Origin: Molanna angustata
Lineage: Eukaryota; Arthropoda; Insecta; Trichoptera; Molannidae
DNA length: 64,000 bases
NCBI GenBank assembly: GCA_963576475.1
Contig: OY754977.1
Location: forward strand, 28,283,796-28,347,795
Direction of reading: 5' to 3'
Position numbers and translations under genes: made by a program. A model generated the notes under the pieces. The model was given only the letters and a program-made list of their open reading frames with translations. It made no database searches and was not told the origin of the DNA. Every line of letters begins with the position of its first letter. The stretch's first letter is position 1. This document shows, one piece after another, positions 33,338-43,259 of this stretch.

Positions 33338-33541
33338 CGGCCGCCGTGGCACAGTTTCTGTACGGGCGTCCTGGGTTCGATTCCCAGAAGAGGAGAAATT
33401 TATTTAAATTCATTTCTCACGCAAATATTGCTTCTCTGGGCAGGAAACACTGGTTAGTTGGAGAAAATTGCCGTGCGGCCATAAACTCGCCACTTGCGCA
33501 GGGTGCAAAAAAGTGTTCACTGTTGTTGTTATTATTATTAC
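33338..33541 (+). mobile_element. SINE-A copy with a 16-bp deletion in the head
   Basis: cggccgccgtggcacag is joined directly to tttctgtacgggcgtcct, so about 16 bp (ttggtaagccgttcgg in the other copies) are missing just after box A. Box B (gggttcgattccc), the gagaaatttatttaaa block and the gccacttgcgcagggtgcaa end with a (tta)n tail are intact. Confidence 0.85.
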
Positions 33542-34567
33542 ATTTAAAGTACACATGAGAAGTATGAATTATTAGAAACTCGACTTACCTTTGAAATACA
33601 CCTTAGACGTAGGCAATTCTTTTCTTTCGTTCAAGAGTGACCGACACTTTTATCGCGCGATAAACGATTTCAAACTTTTTGTTATTGAAAACTATATAAA
33701 CAAACACACATTTATTATAAGAATGTACTACAGATAAACTAAACTAGGTAGGATAGATCCTATAATACTAAATCTACTTAATTTACAACTAGAAAAACAC
33801 ACGAATACTAACTATTTAAACTTCACTGGTTTGAAACGATTGTACAAAAAATCCAAGAAAATGGAAAACACAAAAAAAAGAATATTAAAATATTCTTAAT
33901 TCAAATTATTACAAAATGCCGTGAACAATTGTCAAGTTGTTTATTTGAAAACAGAATTTACATACGATTAAAACGATTTGAATATCAAGTAGGTACCTAC
34001 ATAGCTGCGTACTTGAATGATAAATTCGGTTATTGTGTGTTGATTTATAAAACATGTGTTCGCACATTTTTTTTTTTAAATATCACTCTTTTGTCACTGC
34101 ATAGGTAAAACTAGAAAAATTGCTTTCGTCGAACGTCTAAAAGCGTAGAGATGCTCTCTGATGTAGACAATCATTATTATTTATTAACTACATCGAAAGT
34201 TTACCGCGAAAAATCGACGTTCGAAGTTTGAAATTTCAAACTTGTAAGTTTTCCGCGCTGCGTGGCGCGCGGCATGCGATTCGTTCAACAGTACGGGCGC
34301 AACTGCCGTCCGGATCGCAGCGTTACAAGGGGTTACGTCGCCCGCGAGTTTGGTATGGGATGGGTGAAACGCGTAGGTACAACATAATAATATATTATTT
34401 TAGACTGGGTAGGTACCTAAAAACGGTTGCGGCTTCTTCACTTTATAAGAACACAAAACGGACATTAATTTTCCTATTCAAAATCATAATGTCTTTGATA
34501 TTACATCATTCGCACACACATTATAATTATCAATTTATCTCGAATTTAAGTAGGTACTTTACATAAC
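33542..34567. other. Unassigned; short GC-rich patch at 34250-34375
   Basis: Mostly AT-rich. The patch ccgcgctgcgtggcgcgcgg...cgtcgcccgcgag is CpG-rich and stands out, but no coding or repeat identity was seen. Confidence 0.4.
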
Positions 34568-35200
34568 GTTTTCCAACTGTCGATTTATTTATGAAAATCT
34601 ATTTCCCCAGATCGACAAAGTTTCAGGCCAAGATCCGCGAGATTTTGTTTGGCCAGGTCTATATTTTTCATGGTTTTTCAACATTGAAGTCAAAAAACAC
34701 CAACTTAGAGGCTTCGCCGCATATATGTTATATGTACGGATTTACTCAGAATTCGGAGTAGAAGTGTGTATGTGTGTGTCTGTCCCCCTTATAACTTTTG
34801 ATACGCTCAACGTACAGAGCCCAAAATTAAAGAACATTACTTTCATAATCAGAAATTCAAAATTTTATTTCATTCAGGGGTTATCAACTTTAAATCCATA
34901 AAAACTAGAAACCTGAATATTGGTAAGTTATAGACAAATACAAAATCTCTTTTTTTAAGTTCAAGAATTTCTCAAATTTTTATTATTGAAAAAACATTTA
35001 TTTATGAAAAATTATTGTGTTAAACTGCCTATATTTCCAAAGTTTTTAAAAATGTCGAAAAAAACTGAAACACCCTAACTAGATAATTAAATTTTCTATA
35101 AAAAAGAATCAGCATTGTAGTAGGTAGTAGGTACATATAAATCTTTTTTTAAACACTTTATATAAAAATTGAATTTAGTGATGACATACAATTAACTAGA
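34568..35200 (+). repeat. DR1 dispersed repeat, 3'-truncated copy
   Basis: It starts ccaactgtcgattta...agatcgacaaagtttc, the same terminal hairpin as at 46206 and 48062. It keeps aaaaaacaccaacttagagg, ggatttactcagaattcgga and ccttataacttttgat, and ends near gaatttagtgatgacat. The GT microsatellite of the 46-kb copy is very short here (gtgtgtatgtgtgtg). Confidence 0.75.
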
Positions 35201-35849
35201 GTTTAGAAAACGCACTGGTCATTTAACCAATGTTGGATGAGCTGTTATCGCGATAATTTAAACATAAAAATGATAAATAGTGTTCAAAATCATAAAAGTA
35301 GATAAAAATTCCTAACCTCAAATGACAAAGGTTTTTTCCTGCAACCAAGTTCCATTAAATTTATAAAGCAACTCGCTAACGCGAGTTGCTATTATCACTA
35401 ACTAAAATACCAACTATACCTAACCGAATATTATACGGGATGTAATTAAATACGACAGCGAAATAATAGTATGATGTATACTTACGTAAATCTCCATTCG
35501 TGTTAATTTCAAACACTTTTCAGAGGTCAATAAATATTCCCAAACACTTTTCCAAGAGGTCAATTCAACAATATCATCTTGAGCGCTTAATTTCTCCCTA
35601 AAGCCATATTGGCTGGTGTTAATTATTTTATTTCTGTTTACAAACAGTAATATTTGTTTGTTTATGGCCTTTTTATATACATATGTAGTTTTGCTATATT
35701 AGATACTAATTATATTAGTTTGTAATTAATTGTAACTTTTTTGTCACCAGTTTAAAAAATTGGCGTGATTATTGTAGTTTTATAATTACCAAGAGAATTA
35801 CCATTTGTTAGACTACAATTTATTATATGGGCAATAGGTTTACTGAGCG
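35201..35849. other. Non-coding stretch, nothing recognised
   Basis: AT-rich sequence without an identified feature. Confidence 0.4.
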
Positions 35850-36400
35850 ATTTTCTATTTATATTTAGTACATATATCAGCTGTTACATTATCAAAACCT
35901 GGCGCAGAACCCTCTCGAAGTTCTATTATAAAATTTTTGATAACACACTGGTTGATTGCTTCAAATTGTTCGAAACCATCTATAGTGTCAGGATCAATAT
36001 AACTATTAACGTGAAAGTTTTTGTTAATATCGTTTGCCAAGTTTTTTCCAACATCAGCGAAGTACCTAATTATTGAAAACTTTTTGTGTCAAGTGTATTG
36101 TTATCATTTCCTATGATTTTGTCTATAGTAGAATGTTTCGAATTTTTGTTAATGATTTCGTTAAGATTTTACCAAATCTTTTTATTATTATTACCATTAT
36201 CATTATTTGTTTTCTATAATAATCTTCTTTTATATTTTTATGATTTTAGAAAGTTTATTTCGGTATTTTATGGTTTTCATTTCTTATTTTTTGACTTTCG
36301 CTTAGATATTTGAATACATTATTATACTCTGAATTGGTCATACAAATATTATCAGATATATTATAAGCATTATCAATGTCATCAAACATTAAATTAGCCA
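35850..36400 (-). mobile_element. LINE fragment: endonuclease-RT linker and start of RT
   Basis: On the minus strand, two frames joined by a shift near 36060 give YRNKLSKIIKNIKEDYYRKQ, NNNKKIWKILNEIINK, FADVGKNLANDINKN and FIIELREGSAPGFDNVTADI. These are the linker and the first RT motif (N/S-x-APGxDxxxxxxxK) of jockey/CR1-type LINEs. It is a degraded internal fragment, so it may not be a simple 5' truncation. Confidence 0.7.
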
Positions 36401-36689
36401 TCTTATATTAACAGGCATTAAATGTGGTAATAAATAGGTAGTTGATTTTATATTAATTTATATACTTTTGAAGTTTCAAAATAGAAATAAACATTTCAAC
36501 ACAGATATACATATTGGAAGTTTTTGCAATATTAATATGTGAATGTATTAGTCATTTATGGTATGATACAAGTTATGTATTTTTGTTGTATAATGTATAA
36601 TATTTTTGTAACAATAATACTTTTGTGTATCGACCACTTGCGGTACGAAACTGTAAATCATCATTAGTCTACAATTAATAATAATAATA

Positions 36690-37383
36690 TCAATTTATTG
36701 CAATTCATTGTTTATTCGTTTGTAATTTATTATTATCCGCGCAATGAAAATTATCTTTCCTTAAATATATCCAAGTGTTTTTCTATATCTTTCACTAGGA
36801 AGATAAAAGTTGTAAAATACAATTATAAACTGAACAATGTAGTTTTACCGACGAAAACAGACTGTAAAGATCTTGGCGTACACCTTGATCCAAAACTTCT
36901 CTTCGACAAACATTGAAATTATAGTAAACAAATCTTATAAAATGTTAGGCTTTATATTTAGAATCAGTAAATACTTTAAAAACCCCAATACAATAAAACA
37001 ATAAATATATATCGCTCTCTTGTCAGAGGTCAACTTGAGTACGCATCAACAATTTGGAATCCCTAGTACAAGGTTTATAATCACTCGTTGGATCAATTTC
37101 GGAATAAATTCATCAAATATTCAAACAACCATTGCAACAAATACTAACCAACCTACTATACCACGCGACGCACAATTTCAGACATTATGTTCCTTCATAG
37201 CCTACTAAATGGAAACATAGAATGCCACGAAATTTTTACCAATATTGAATTCAATACATCTACTCGCCGGACAAGGCATAAATCTCTTTTCTTCTCCAAT
37301 ATTTGTAAAACAAATGCTTCCAAAAACGCTCCGATGAACAGAATGATAAAATTATTCAACACTTATGAAAAAAATGCCGACTA
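36690..37383 (+). mobile_element. LINE fragment: RT thumb and C-terminal domain
   Basis: Visible in order with several stops and shifts: LNISKCFSISFTRK, CKDLGVHLDPKLLFDKH, YRSLVRGQLEYASTIWNP, RRTISDIMFLHSLLNGNIEC and FFSNICKTNASKNAPMNRM. The DLGVxxDxKLxFxxH and LEYASxIWNP blocks are diagnostic of jockey/CR1-type LINE RTs, and the last domain is the one also seen at 22986 and 31672. Dead copy, opposite in direction to the fragment at 35850-36400. Confidence 0.75.
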
Positions 37384-37404
37384 AGAAATATTAAGAAATT
37401 TATA

Positions 37405-37510
37405 TAACACACATACATGCACACCCACTCTTGCACACATACACACCCATTCATCCACACACTAACACTCTTTCTAGATATCTCTTTCACACACACACAT
37501 ACATATTGTT
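37405..37510. repeat. CA-rich low-complexity tract
   Basis: An irregular (ca)n-like tract, cacacatacatgcacaccca and similar, follows the LINE stop and may be its microsatellite-like 3' tail. Confidence 0.7.
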
Positions 37511-37544
37511 ACTCTCTCTCATGCGCGCATCCACACTATTATAA

Positions 37545-37672
37545 GTTTGTAGTTTTTGACTTCAATGTTGAAAAAACCGTGAAAAATATAGACCCTACAT
37601 ACATACAAATCTCGCGTATCTTGGCTCGATACTTTGTCAATAAATTCTCTTGAACAAATCGACAGTTGGACT
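37545..37672 (-). repeat. DR1 dispersed repeat, 5' end fragment
   Basis: On the minus strand it begins tccaactgtcgatttgttca, then agagaatttattgacaaagt, cgcgagatttgtatg and ttgaagtcaaaaac, matching the first ~125 bp of DR1. Confidence 0.75.
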
Positions 37673-37884
37673 TGTAGACATGTACGAGTATTATTCTTAC
37701 ATTGGTGGCTTTTTGCCAAACGGCAATGTCTACAAACCAACCTCTGTATTACCTATTCGAAGAAAAAGATGTATACTGACCTATTGAAAAGATTTAATCT
37801 AAAATAACTTTTGTATTGACATTAAGATTAATGTTTTATGTGACAAATCACAAATAAGGTAAAAAAAACTTTCTTAAAAAAGGT

Positions 37885-38020
37885 GTTTAATTAAGTGGTA
37901 TCAGAGCAGCTAGAGCGCTGGATAAGTAATCCGGTGGTCGCAAAATTCGAATCCTACCACAGCCGATTTCGTTCACCTATAGCACAAGCATTTAAACTTA
38001 ATGTAGGGAATGTATGATGA
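37885..38020 (+). mobile_element. SINE-C copy
   Basis: The head ggtatcagagcagctagagc, gctggataagtaatccgg and aattcgaatcctaccac resembles a tRNA from D-arm to T-arm. The following ttaatgtagggaatgtatga matches the body of the copy at 21663. It ends without a clear tail. Confidence 0.65.
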
Positions 38021-38111
38021 TGCATATGTTTTTTTTTTCAAGGACACATTCATTTAAAAAAATTGCATAGGGAAAAAATTAAAATGAGAAGATATAGGAA
38101 AAACTTAACTA

Positions 38112-38666
38112 CAGCGTGTCTCAATTGAAAGTTTATATTTAGTTGGTCGATTAAAAAAAACTAAGCCCGTGTATCGAAAGAATGTTTATTTATTATTAAA
38201 GTACACAATTTGGGAATTAATTTTTTGAAAATAATATCGTCCAAATGTAGACCCTCGCGTTCGCAGCACTCATTTAATCGAACAGTAAAATTACTTATGA
38301 CGGCTCGGCTGGTGGACTCAGTGATGGCTACCATTTCGTGACGGATATTTTCTTTCAAATGCGCCAGGGAAGTCGGTTTACTGGCGTAAACTTTAGATTT
38401 AAGATAACCCCATAGGAAAAAGTCCATAGTGGTTAATTCAGGACTACGTGGAGGCCAATTTATGTCAATTTATCAATTTGCCTGAGAAAATTTGACGAAC
38501 TCGGTGCAGAGATGTATTGGGACGTGTTTGACGTTGCTCCGTCCTACTGGAACCATGTTCTATGGTTATAGCCAGGAAATTTTTGTAGTTCAGGCACCAA
38601 GAAGTCGTCTAACATCTCCACTTAACGCTCTGAATTCATATATAAACTTTCTTTTGAGACACCTTG
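38112..38666 (-). mobile_element. Deleted Tc1/mariner-type transposon
   Basis: The element is bounded by TA dinucleotides (38110-38111, 38667-38668) and inverted ends: left CAGCGTGTCTCAATTGAAAG, right (complement) CAAGGTGTCTCAAAAGAAAG. The minus strand encodes the second half of a mariner-like DDE transposase in broken frames: FLVPELQKFPGYNHRTWFQ, a decayed QDGATSH catalytic-Asp block, NWPPRSPELTTMDFFLWGYL, KSKVYASKPTSLAHLKENIR and HLDDIIFKK, stop at 38161. At 555 bp it lacks the N-terminal DNA-binding half, so it could move only if helped by another copy. Confidence 0.85.
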
Positions 38667-38799
38667 TAGTTGCATATTTCACATGAGATTCAACAGTTGA
38701 TTTCGTTAGTATGTAGTTTAAGATGAATAATAGGTAAGTATCAAATTACCTAATCCAAATAATTTAATATTTTCAGATATTTTGTTCATATCCAACTGA
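38667..38799. other. Short unassigned spacer
   Basis: No feature seen between the mariner relic and the split DR1 copy. Confidence 0.4.
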
Positions 38800-39430
38800 A
38801 AATTTATTATAGACAAAGTTTGAAGCCAAGATTTGCGACTTTTGTAAAGCCAGGTCTAGATTTTTTTATGCTATTCAAACTTTGAAGTCAGAAAGCACCA
38901 ACTAAGAGTTATATAAATAATAATTTGGATAATTTATAAATCGCCGTTTTTGTTAAATATCTCACCTCAAGGGCGCTGAAAATTGATTACGTTGTATCAA
39001 TTTGGCTCTGGTAAGATTTGCGAAAAAGGTGCGTTTTGAGTTTTTTTCTGAACGAAGACATATTTTCGGTTTGTCTGAGGGTGTGTGGGAGCTTATTCCA
39101 AGCATTTGGTCCTGCCACAGCAAATGCACGATCACCGAAATTAGTTGTGTGCACCCTGTTTATTTCAACTAATTTCCCAACCATGAATGAAGAAGCAGAA
39201 CGAAGTGATGATTGTCTGTCATTTATTGAAAGCGGAATACAAAATTCAGAAAATATAGAAAGATCTAGACCTACAAAACTTTTTCACTCAGATTTTTGGA
39301 TTTTCGTTCCAGGCAGGGGTTAGTCTTTTGTAAATGTTTATTTTATTTTTCCATATATCTCAAAAACCATAAAAGTTAAAACGCTGAAAAATTATACAAA
39401 GAGGGAGAAATACAATATCTCAAATTTGTT
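38800..39430 (+). repeat. DR1 dispersed repeat, split by a LINE fragment
   Basis: The left piece (38808-38912: gacaaagtttgaagccaaga to agcaccaactaagag) and the right piece (39242-39430: acctacaaaactttttcact, catatatctcaaaaaccata) are consecutive DR1 segments with part of the middle missing. A CR1/L2-like LINE end lies between them. Confidence 0.7.
38915..39240 (-). mobile_element. LINE 3' end, CR1/L2-like, second copy
   Basis: The minus strand encodes MVGKLVEINRVHTTNFGDRA, FAVAGPNAWNKLPHTLRQTE and FRKKLKTHLFRKSYQ and then stops at 38987, nearly identical to the copy at 3180-3645. Its 3' UTR ends ataaattatccaaattatta. The upstream RT is missing. It is inserted in, or replaced part of, a DR1 copy. 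Confidence 0.85.
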
Positions 39431-39432
39431 TC

Positions 39433-39478
39433 TTTACTCCCTACTATATCCCCTGACCCAAGGGGATATAGTGGGGAG
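39433..39478. repeat. 19-bp-stem hairpin at the start of a DR2 element
   Basis: actccctactatatcccct pairs with aggggatatagtggggagt (one mismatch pair) around a 6-7-nt loop. The following tatgatttcgcaattttt matches tcatgatttcgcaaaattta at 58548 and 60458, where the preceding hairpin is reduced to actctcc/ggagagt. Confidence 0.8.
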
Positions 39479-39579
39479 TTATGATTTCGCAATTTTTAGG
39501 GCTATTTTTTGCAAATTATCAACGAGTATCATGCTGAGATTGTATTCTGAAAGTTTCATCACAATGTATCTGTGTGTGT

Positions 39580-39805
39580 GTGTGCTATGTGCTATGTGCT
39601 ATGTGCTATGTGCTATGTGCTATATGCTATGTGCTATGTGCTATGTGCTATGTGCTATGTGCTATGTGCTATGTGCTATGTGCTATGTGCTATGTGATAT
39701 GTGCTATGTGCTATGTGCTATGTGCTATGTGCTATGTGCTATGTGCTATGTGCTATGTGCTATGTGCTATGTGCTATGTGCTATGTGCTATGTGCAGTGT
39801 GCAGT
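39580..39805 (+). repeat. 7-bp microsatellite (ctatgtg)n, ~30 copies
   Basis: A run of ctatgtg with rare variants follows a tgtgtgtgtg start. Because 7 is not a multiple of 3, all three plus frames stay open and give false Met/Cys/Tyr/Val/Leu/Ala proteins. Confidence 0.95.
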
Positions 39806-40228
39806 GTGCTATGTACGGCGTGTTCATTTTACTTTATCGATTATAGAATAAAGTACTCATTCGATTTTATTCAAATTTTGCAAATATATATTTATCTAAT
39901 ACTCGCTTAGACCCCATTAGATTTTGAACGATATATGAATAGTGCTTCTCAATTTTATTAACTGTCAATTATTCCAAAGTGACATCAAGCTCAGGAAAAT
40001 TAAAATTTGAAATTTTTATTTTCAAATTCTTAAAAAGGCACGTCACCTTCATAAAATGGCATTGAAGAGTTATCAAGGTTTCATAATAAAATATTTAAAT
40101 AAAAAATAATTTAACAAACTCATTTCATGAAAATGCTGAAAATTTTCCATACAAAATTTGAATACTATAAAATGACTTGTTAGTGAGGAGTTTAGCGTTG
40201 GCCACAACACACTCGTTTTATTACTGTT
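39806..40228. other. Left flank of the piggyBac shell
   Basis: AT-rich. The last part (gaggagtttagcgttggcca, caacacactcg) is shared with 62688-62715 and indicates another repeat into which the piggyBac element inserted. Confidence 0.4.
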
Positions 40229-40449
40229 TTAACCCTAGACACATAATCTTCGAACATACCCCTTTTAACCTAACCATACGTCGATTCGACGAACAATTTT
40301 TAGGAGTGAATAATTATATATATTTATACATATTTCCGATAGTTTTAATACTCAATTTAGTGAACCATATATTACATAAGGAAAAATAAAAAAAAATCTA
40401 GTTTGGAAAAAAAAAATATATTTTGTACCTTAGTTTGTAGAACACTTTG

Positions 40450-40612
40450 TGTTTGTGTAATCAGTCTGGATCTGTGAGACGATTAATATCGTAGACGTTA
40501 GTCTCTAGAATGTGGCAACTTGTTATTGGGTGCTTGTTAAATAAATATTTGACATAGTACCTGTTAGTTGCACGAGAAGCAATATTAAAAAAAAATAATA
40601 AATAAACAATAG
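40450..40612 (+). mobile_element. SINE-B, 5'-truncated copy inside piggyBac
   Basis: It reads tcagtctggatctgtgagac, tagtctctagaatgtggcaa, cttgttattgggtgcttgtt and gtacctgttagttgcacgag before an aataataaataaa tail. This is the body of the SINE at 62760-62990 without the tRNA head. Confidence 0.8.
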
Positions 40613-40738
40613 ATTTTTTTAAATCATTGGAGACACTTACACACAAAAGAAAAATTTAATAATTAAGCCTTTTCTACTTTGGCAAACCTAAATATTAACA
40701 GTATTATTTTTCTGGAATACATATAAAATTTATTTAAA

Positions 40739-41811
40739 TTATTTTGAAGCGCATTGTATGCAAAAATCAACTTCACCACAAATTGCAGTGTTGCATTTAG
40801 AGAAATAACATTTTCTCATGCGCCTTTTCTTGTAAGAACAAAGGCCACACACCTTTATTTTCCTGTTTGGATGCTCAACAGGTTGAGGATCATTGCTAGA
40901 TGATGACTGGCCTTCATCTTGACCTTCATCGGTGGACACTCCTAATGTATTTTTGATCTTTTCCTTCACGTTATTCAACATAGTACGAATTCCCAGCCGG
41001 ATTTTGAGCCAGGGTTCTACTATTTGCATATGAAACTTCTTCATAAAATCACGCCAGATCATCACTTTTTGTCCTAGTACAGAAGTATTATGGCTGTTTA
41101 TACACAGCTGCTCATTTATGGTTACATTTGTTCCAAGGATTAGTTTTTGCGGTACTGGACCATAAGCATTTCCCGTACATCTCTTATGTGAATAAAGGGA
41201 TCCTCCTTTTGTCGCTGAAAGCGGAATTTTTAATCATCGAAACGAAGGCATCGTAGAAGGAAGTCGCATCTCTCTTTGCTCATGCAGAATATATCTTGTA
41301 CCAGAATACTCTGTATTGAACAATTCACCAAGAGTCAGATGATTATCTTTTAGAGCTGCAGCTTATACCAATAAGAGCTCTTATCTCTTCTTTGCTAGTA
41401 TCATTCTGCGTTGATTTATTTTGGTCATAGTTTTGCCTTTAAATCGCAATTTCAGAGTTTGTCCATTTCACATTTTCTTCTTATATCTGGCTCGAGTAGG
41501 TCCTCTTACAACACGTACACTTTTTAGTGCAGCTGATCTACTTGAAGTAGTCCAAACATGACGGGCCGACTTCGAATATTGGTTTGGGAAAATGTCAAGA
41601 TACTTGAATTACCTACTATCTGAGGTGTTTGTGAATAGGAGGTGTTTGTGACTTCGTTCGGCATGTTGTCTTGCAAAGCAAGCGATGAACTATTTTCGTG
41701 ATTAGAAACGTCATCTTGAGTGTCACTTTCTGTATCATCCACCTTTAAAATATCTTCTGTTTCGCTGTTCCATGACTCTTCCAATCCATTGCCATCTTCC
41801 TCATCCATCAA
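40739..41811 (-). pseudogene. piggyBac transposase, internally deleted
   Basis: The N-terminal acidic region (41811 to 41524) starts MMDEEDGNGLEESWNSETED and ends SRPVMFGLL. A decayed middle (41500-41110, several stops and shifts) shows EIRALIGISCSSK, then LGELFNTEYSGTRYIL, then NVTINEQL, where the family's first catalytic Asp (xDEQL) reads Asn. The sequence then jumps to the C-terminal SHNTSVLGQKV and FMKKFHMQIVEPWLK and the Cys-rich domain CGLCSYKKRRMRKCYFSKC, CxxC-ending, stop at 40739. The segment with the other catalytic Asp residues is gone, so it cannot be active. Confidence 0.8.
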
Positions 41812-41829
41812 TTATCATGTAATATGTTG

Positions 41830-42105
41830 AAGACAATTGAGATGGTATGGTCACATATTAAGAAGACCCGAGGATCACATTGCGAACCAGGCTATGGCCG
41901 TAGACATCCCCCGATCAACGAATAAGGAAAGACCAAAAAATACATGGATGGCGCAAAAGAGTTCACAATTGATGAAACAAGAATTGACATCGGAGGCGGC
42001 CCAGAATCGAAGAGTGTACAGCTTGAGGACGAGGAGAGCTGACCCCAACAGTCTTCATCGACGATAAGTTGGGAAGAGGCCAGAAAGAAGAAAAGAAGAA
42101 AGAAG
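41830..42105 (+). mobile_element. RTE-type LINE 3' end inside piggyBac
   Basis: The frame MRWYGHILRRPEDHIANQAM, then RPKNTWMAQKSSQLMKQELT and RRADPNSLHRR, is an RTE-like C-terminus (RWxGHVLRRPEDxxxxxA). It is followed by the usual aagttgggaagaggccagaa and an (aagaa)n tail. Directly abuts the transposase N-terminus on the other strand. Confidence 0.75.
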
Positions 42106-42132
42106 ATGTTCCATCAATCAGCGATCGTTTGA

Positions 42133-42184
42133 AATGGTTAGGGTTTGTGTAAGGTTAAAAAAATATACACAAACCCTAACCATT
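42133..42184. repeat. Perfect 19-bp hairpin near the right piggyBac end
   Basis: aatggttagggtttgtgta (42133-42151) and its complement (42166-42184) surround a 14-nt loop. It lies ~200 bp inside the right terminus. Confidence 0.85.
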
Positions 42185-42582
42185 CGTCGAAATGACGACT
42201 ATTTTTGTATTTTATCAAAAAGTGAAGTACTTACCCGCCAGACAAAGTCGTCTCCCGAACGAGCTCGGTGAACACTGAACTGATAAGTGACAACGCGATG
42301 ATCCTCGCGGGCGCCAAAAAGAGAAAGCAATATTTCTGTGTCGTACTCGTCAATTCGACGAAGGTTAGGTGTCTAGGGTTAAAGAACGCCTATGAGTTTT
42401 ACACCTGGAGTGGCTAGGTCCGGTAACAAAGAGTAAGTACGTATGAGATTATACATAGGTTTACTCGAAACTATATCGAAGTTATTTTCTCACGCAATAG
42501 ATGGAAATTAGTTGTCAAATTAATTCCTTCGTTAATTTTTATATTAACGTTAATATTAACGATAGTGTTCATTGAGGCATAA

Positions 42583-42652
42583 TTTTTATCAGTTAATTAA
42601 TTTGACAGGAGCATATTTTTTATCAGTTAATTAATTTGACAGGAGCATATTT
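42583..42652 (+). repeat. Two-copy 34-bp tandem duplication
   Basis: ttatcagttaattaatttga-caggagcatat is repeated with a 34-bp offset, exact apart from flanking T runs. Confidence 0.85.
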
Positions 42653-42930
42653 GAAAATTTTACCAATTGTTATTATGGGTATCCAGGTACCTATGGACAC
42701 TAGACGACAAAATCAGAAACGTCAATATTTTAAAATTCATTCGACCGAAAAATAGAAAAAGATTTTAATAAATTAGTATTTTCGATGCGTTGAATGTACT
42801 GAAGTATAATAATGCTCTTAAAAATAAAATTAGAAAAAACAACGTATCTTTAACAAGTAAGATAAGACATATTATGTTGTGGTGAATTCGCCTACACAGG
42901 TAACTAGACAGTACATCCGTCTGCAATTAG

Positions 42931-43154
42931 TACCCCCTATTCAGTAACTATTGTAACTAAAATATTTCATAATTTTCATAATTATTCATAATACGTCTAA
43001 TTCAGTAACTGTTTAAGAACGTTCCGGCCAATATAGGTACGTTCCTATTACATTTAGTCTCAGTTGATATTTTATAACGCTGAACGTAAATCTAAAATCT
43101 AGAATTTTAGAACGTTCCTATTTTAGTTACAATAGTTACTGAATAAGGGGTGTA
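42931..43154. mobile_element. MITE with ~30-bp terminal inverted repeats
   Basis: Left end TACCCCCTATTCAGTAACTA then TTGTAACTAAAATA; right end (complement) TACACCCCTTATTCAGTAAC then TATTGTAACTAAAATA. Ends agree except for the first few bases. A TA duplication fits (Tc1/mariner-like), though a PIF/Harbinger MITE is possible. It is 224 bp with no coding capacity. Confidence 0.85.
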
Positions 43155-43259
43155 TTACTAGTATCGGCTTTACAACAATATTCTTTTTAATCATATGTAT
43201 GTACCTATCCAGAATTATACTTAGGAACAGGGTGTTCAATGACCCTGTGTTTGTTAATG

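Larger units (their letters stand above)
40229..42382 (-). mobile_element. Non-autonomous piggyBac element with TTAA ends
   Basis: Both edges carry TTAA target duplications (40229-40232, 42379-42382) and inverted ends CCCTAGACAC (40233-40242; complement at 42369-42378) whose similarity continues through TAA-CTTCG. Both sides also carry subterminal cgtcgattcgacga-like motifs. Inside is a minus-strand piggyBac transposase relic, plus a SINE-B piece and an RTE 3' end acquired later. I infer mobilisation by a related transposase, then decay. Confidence 0.85.
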
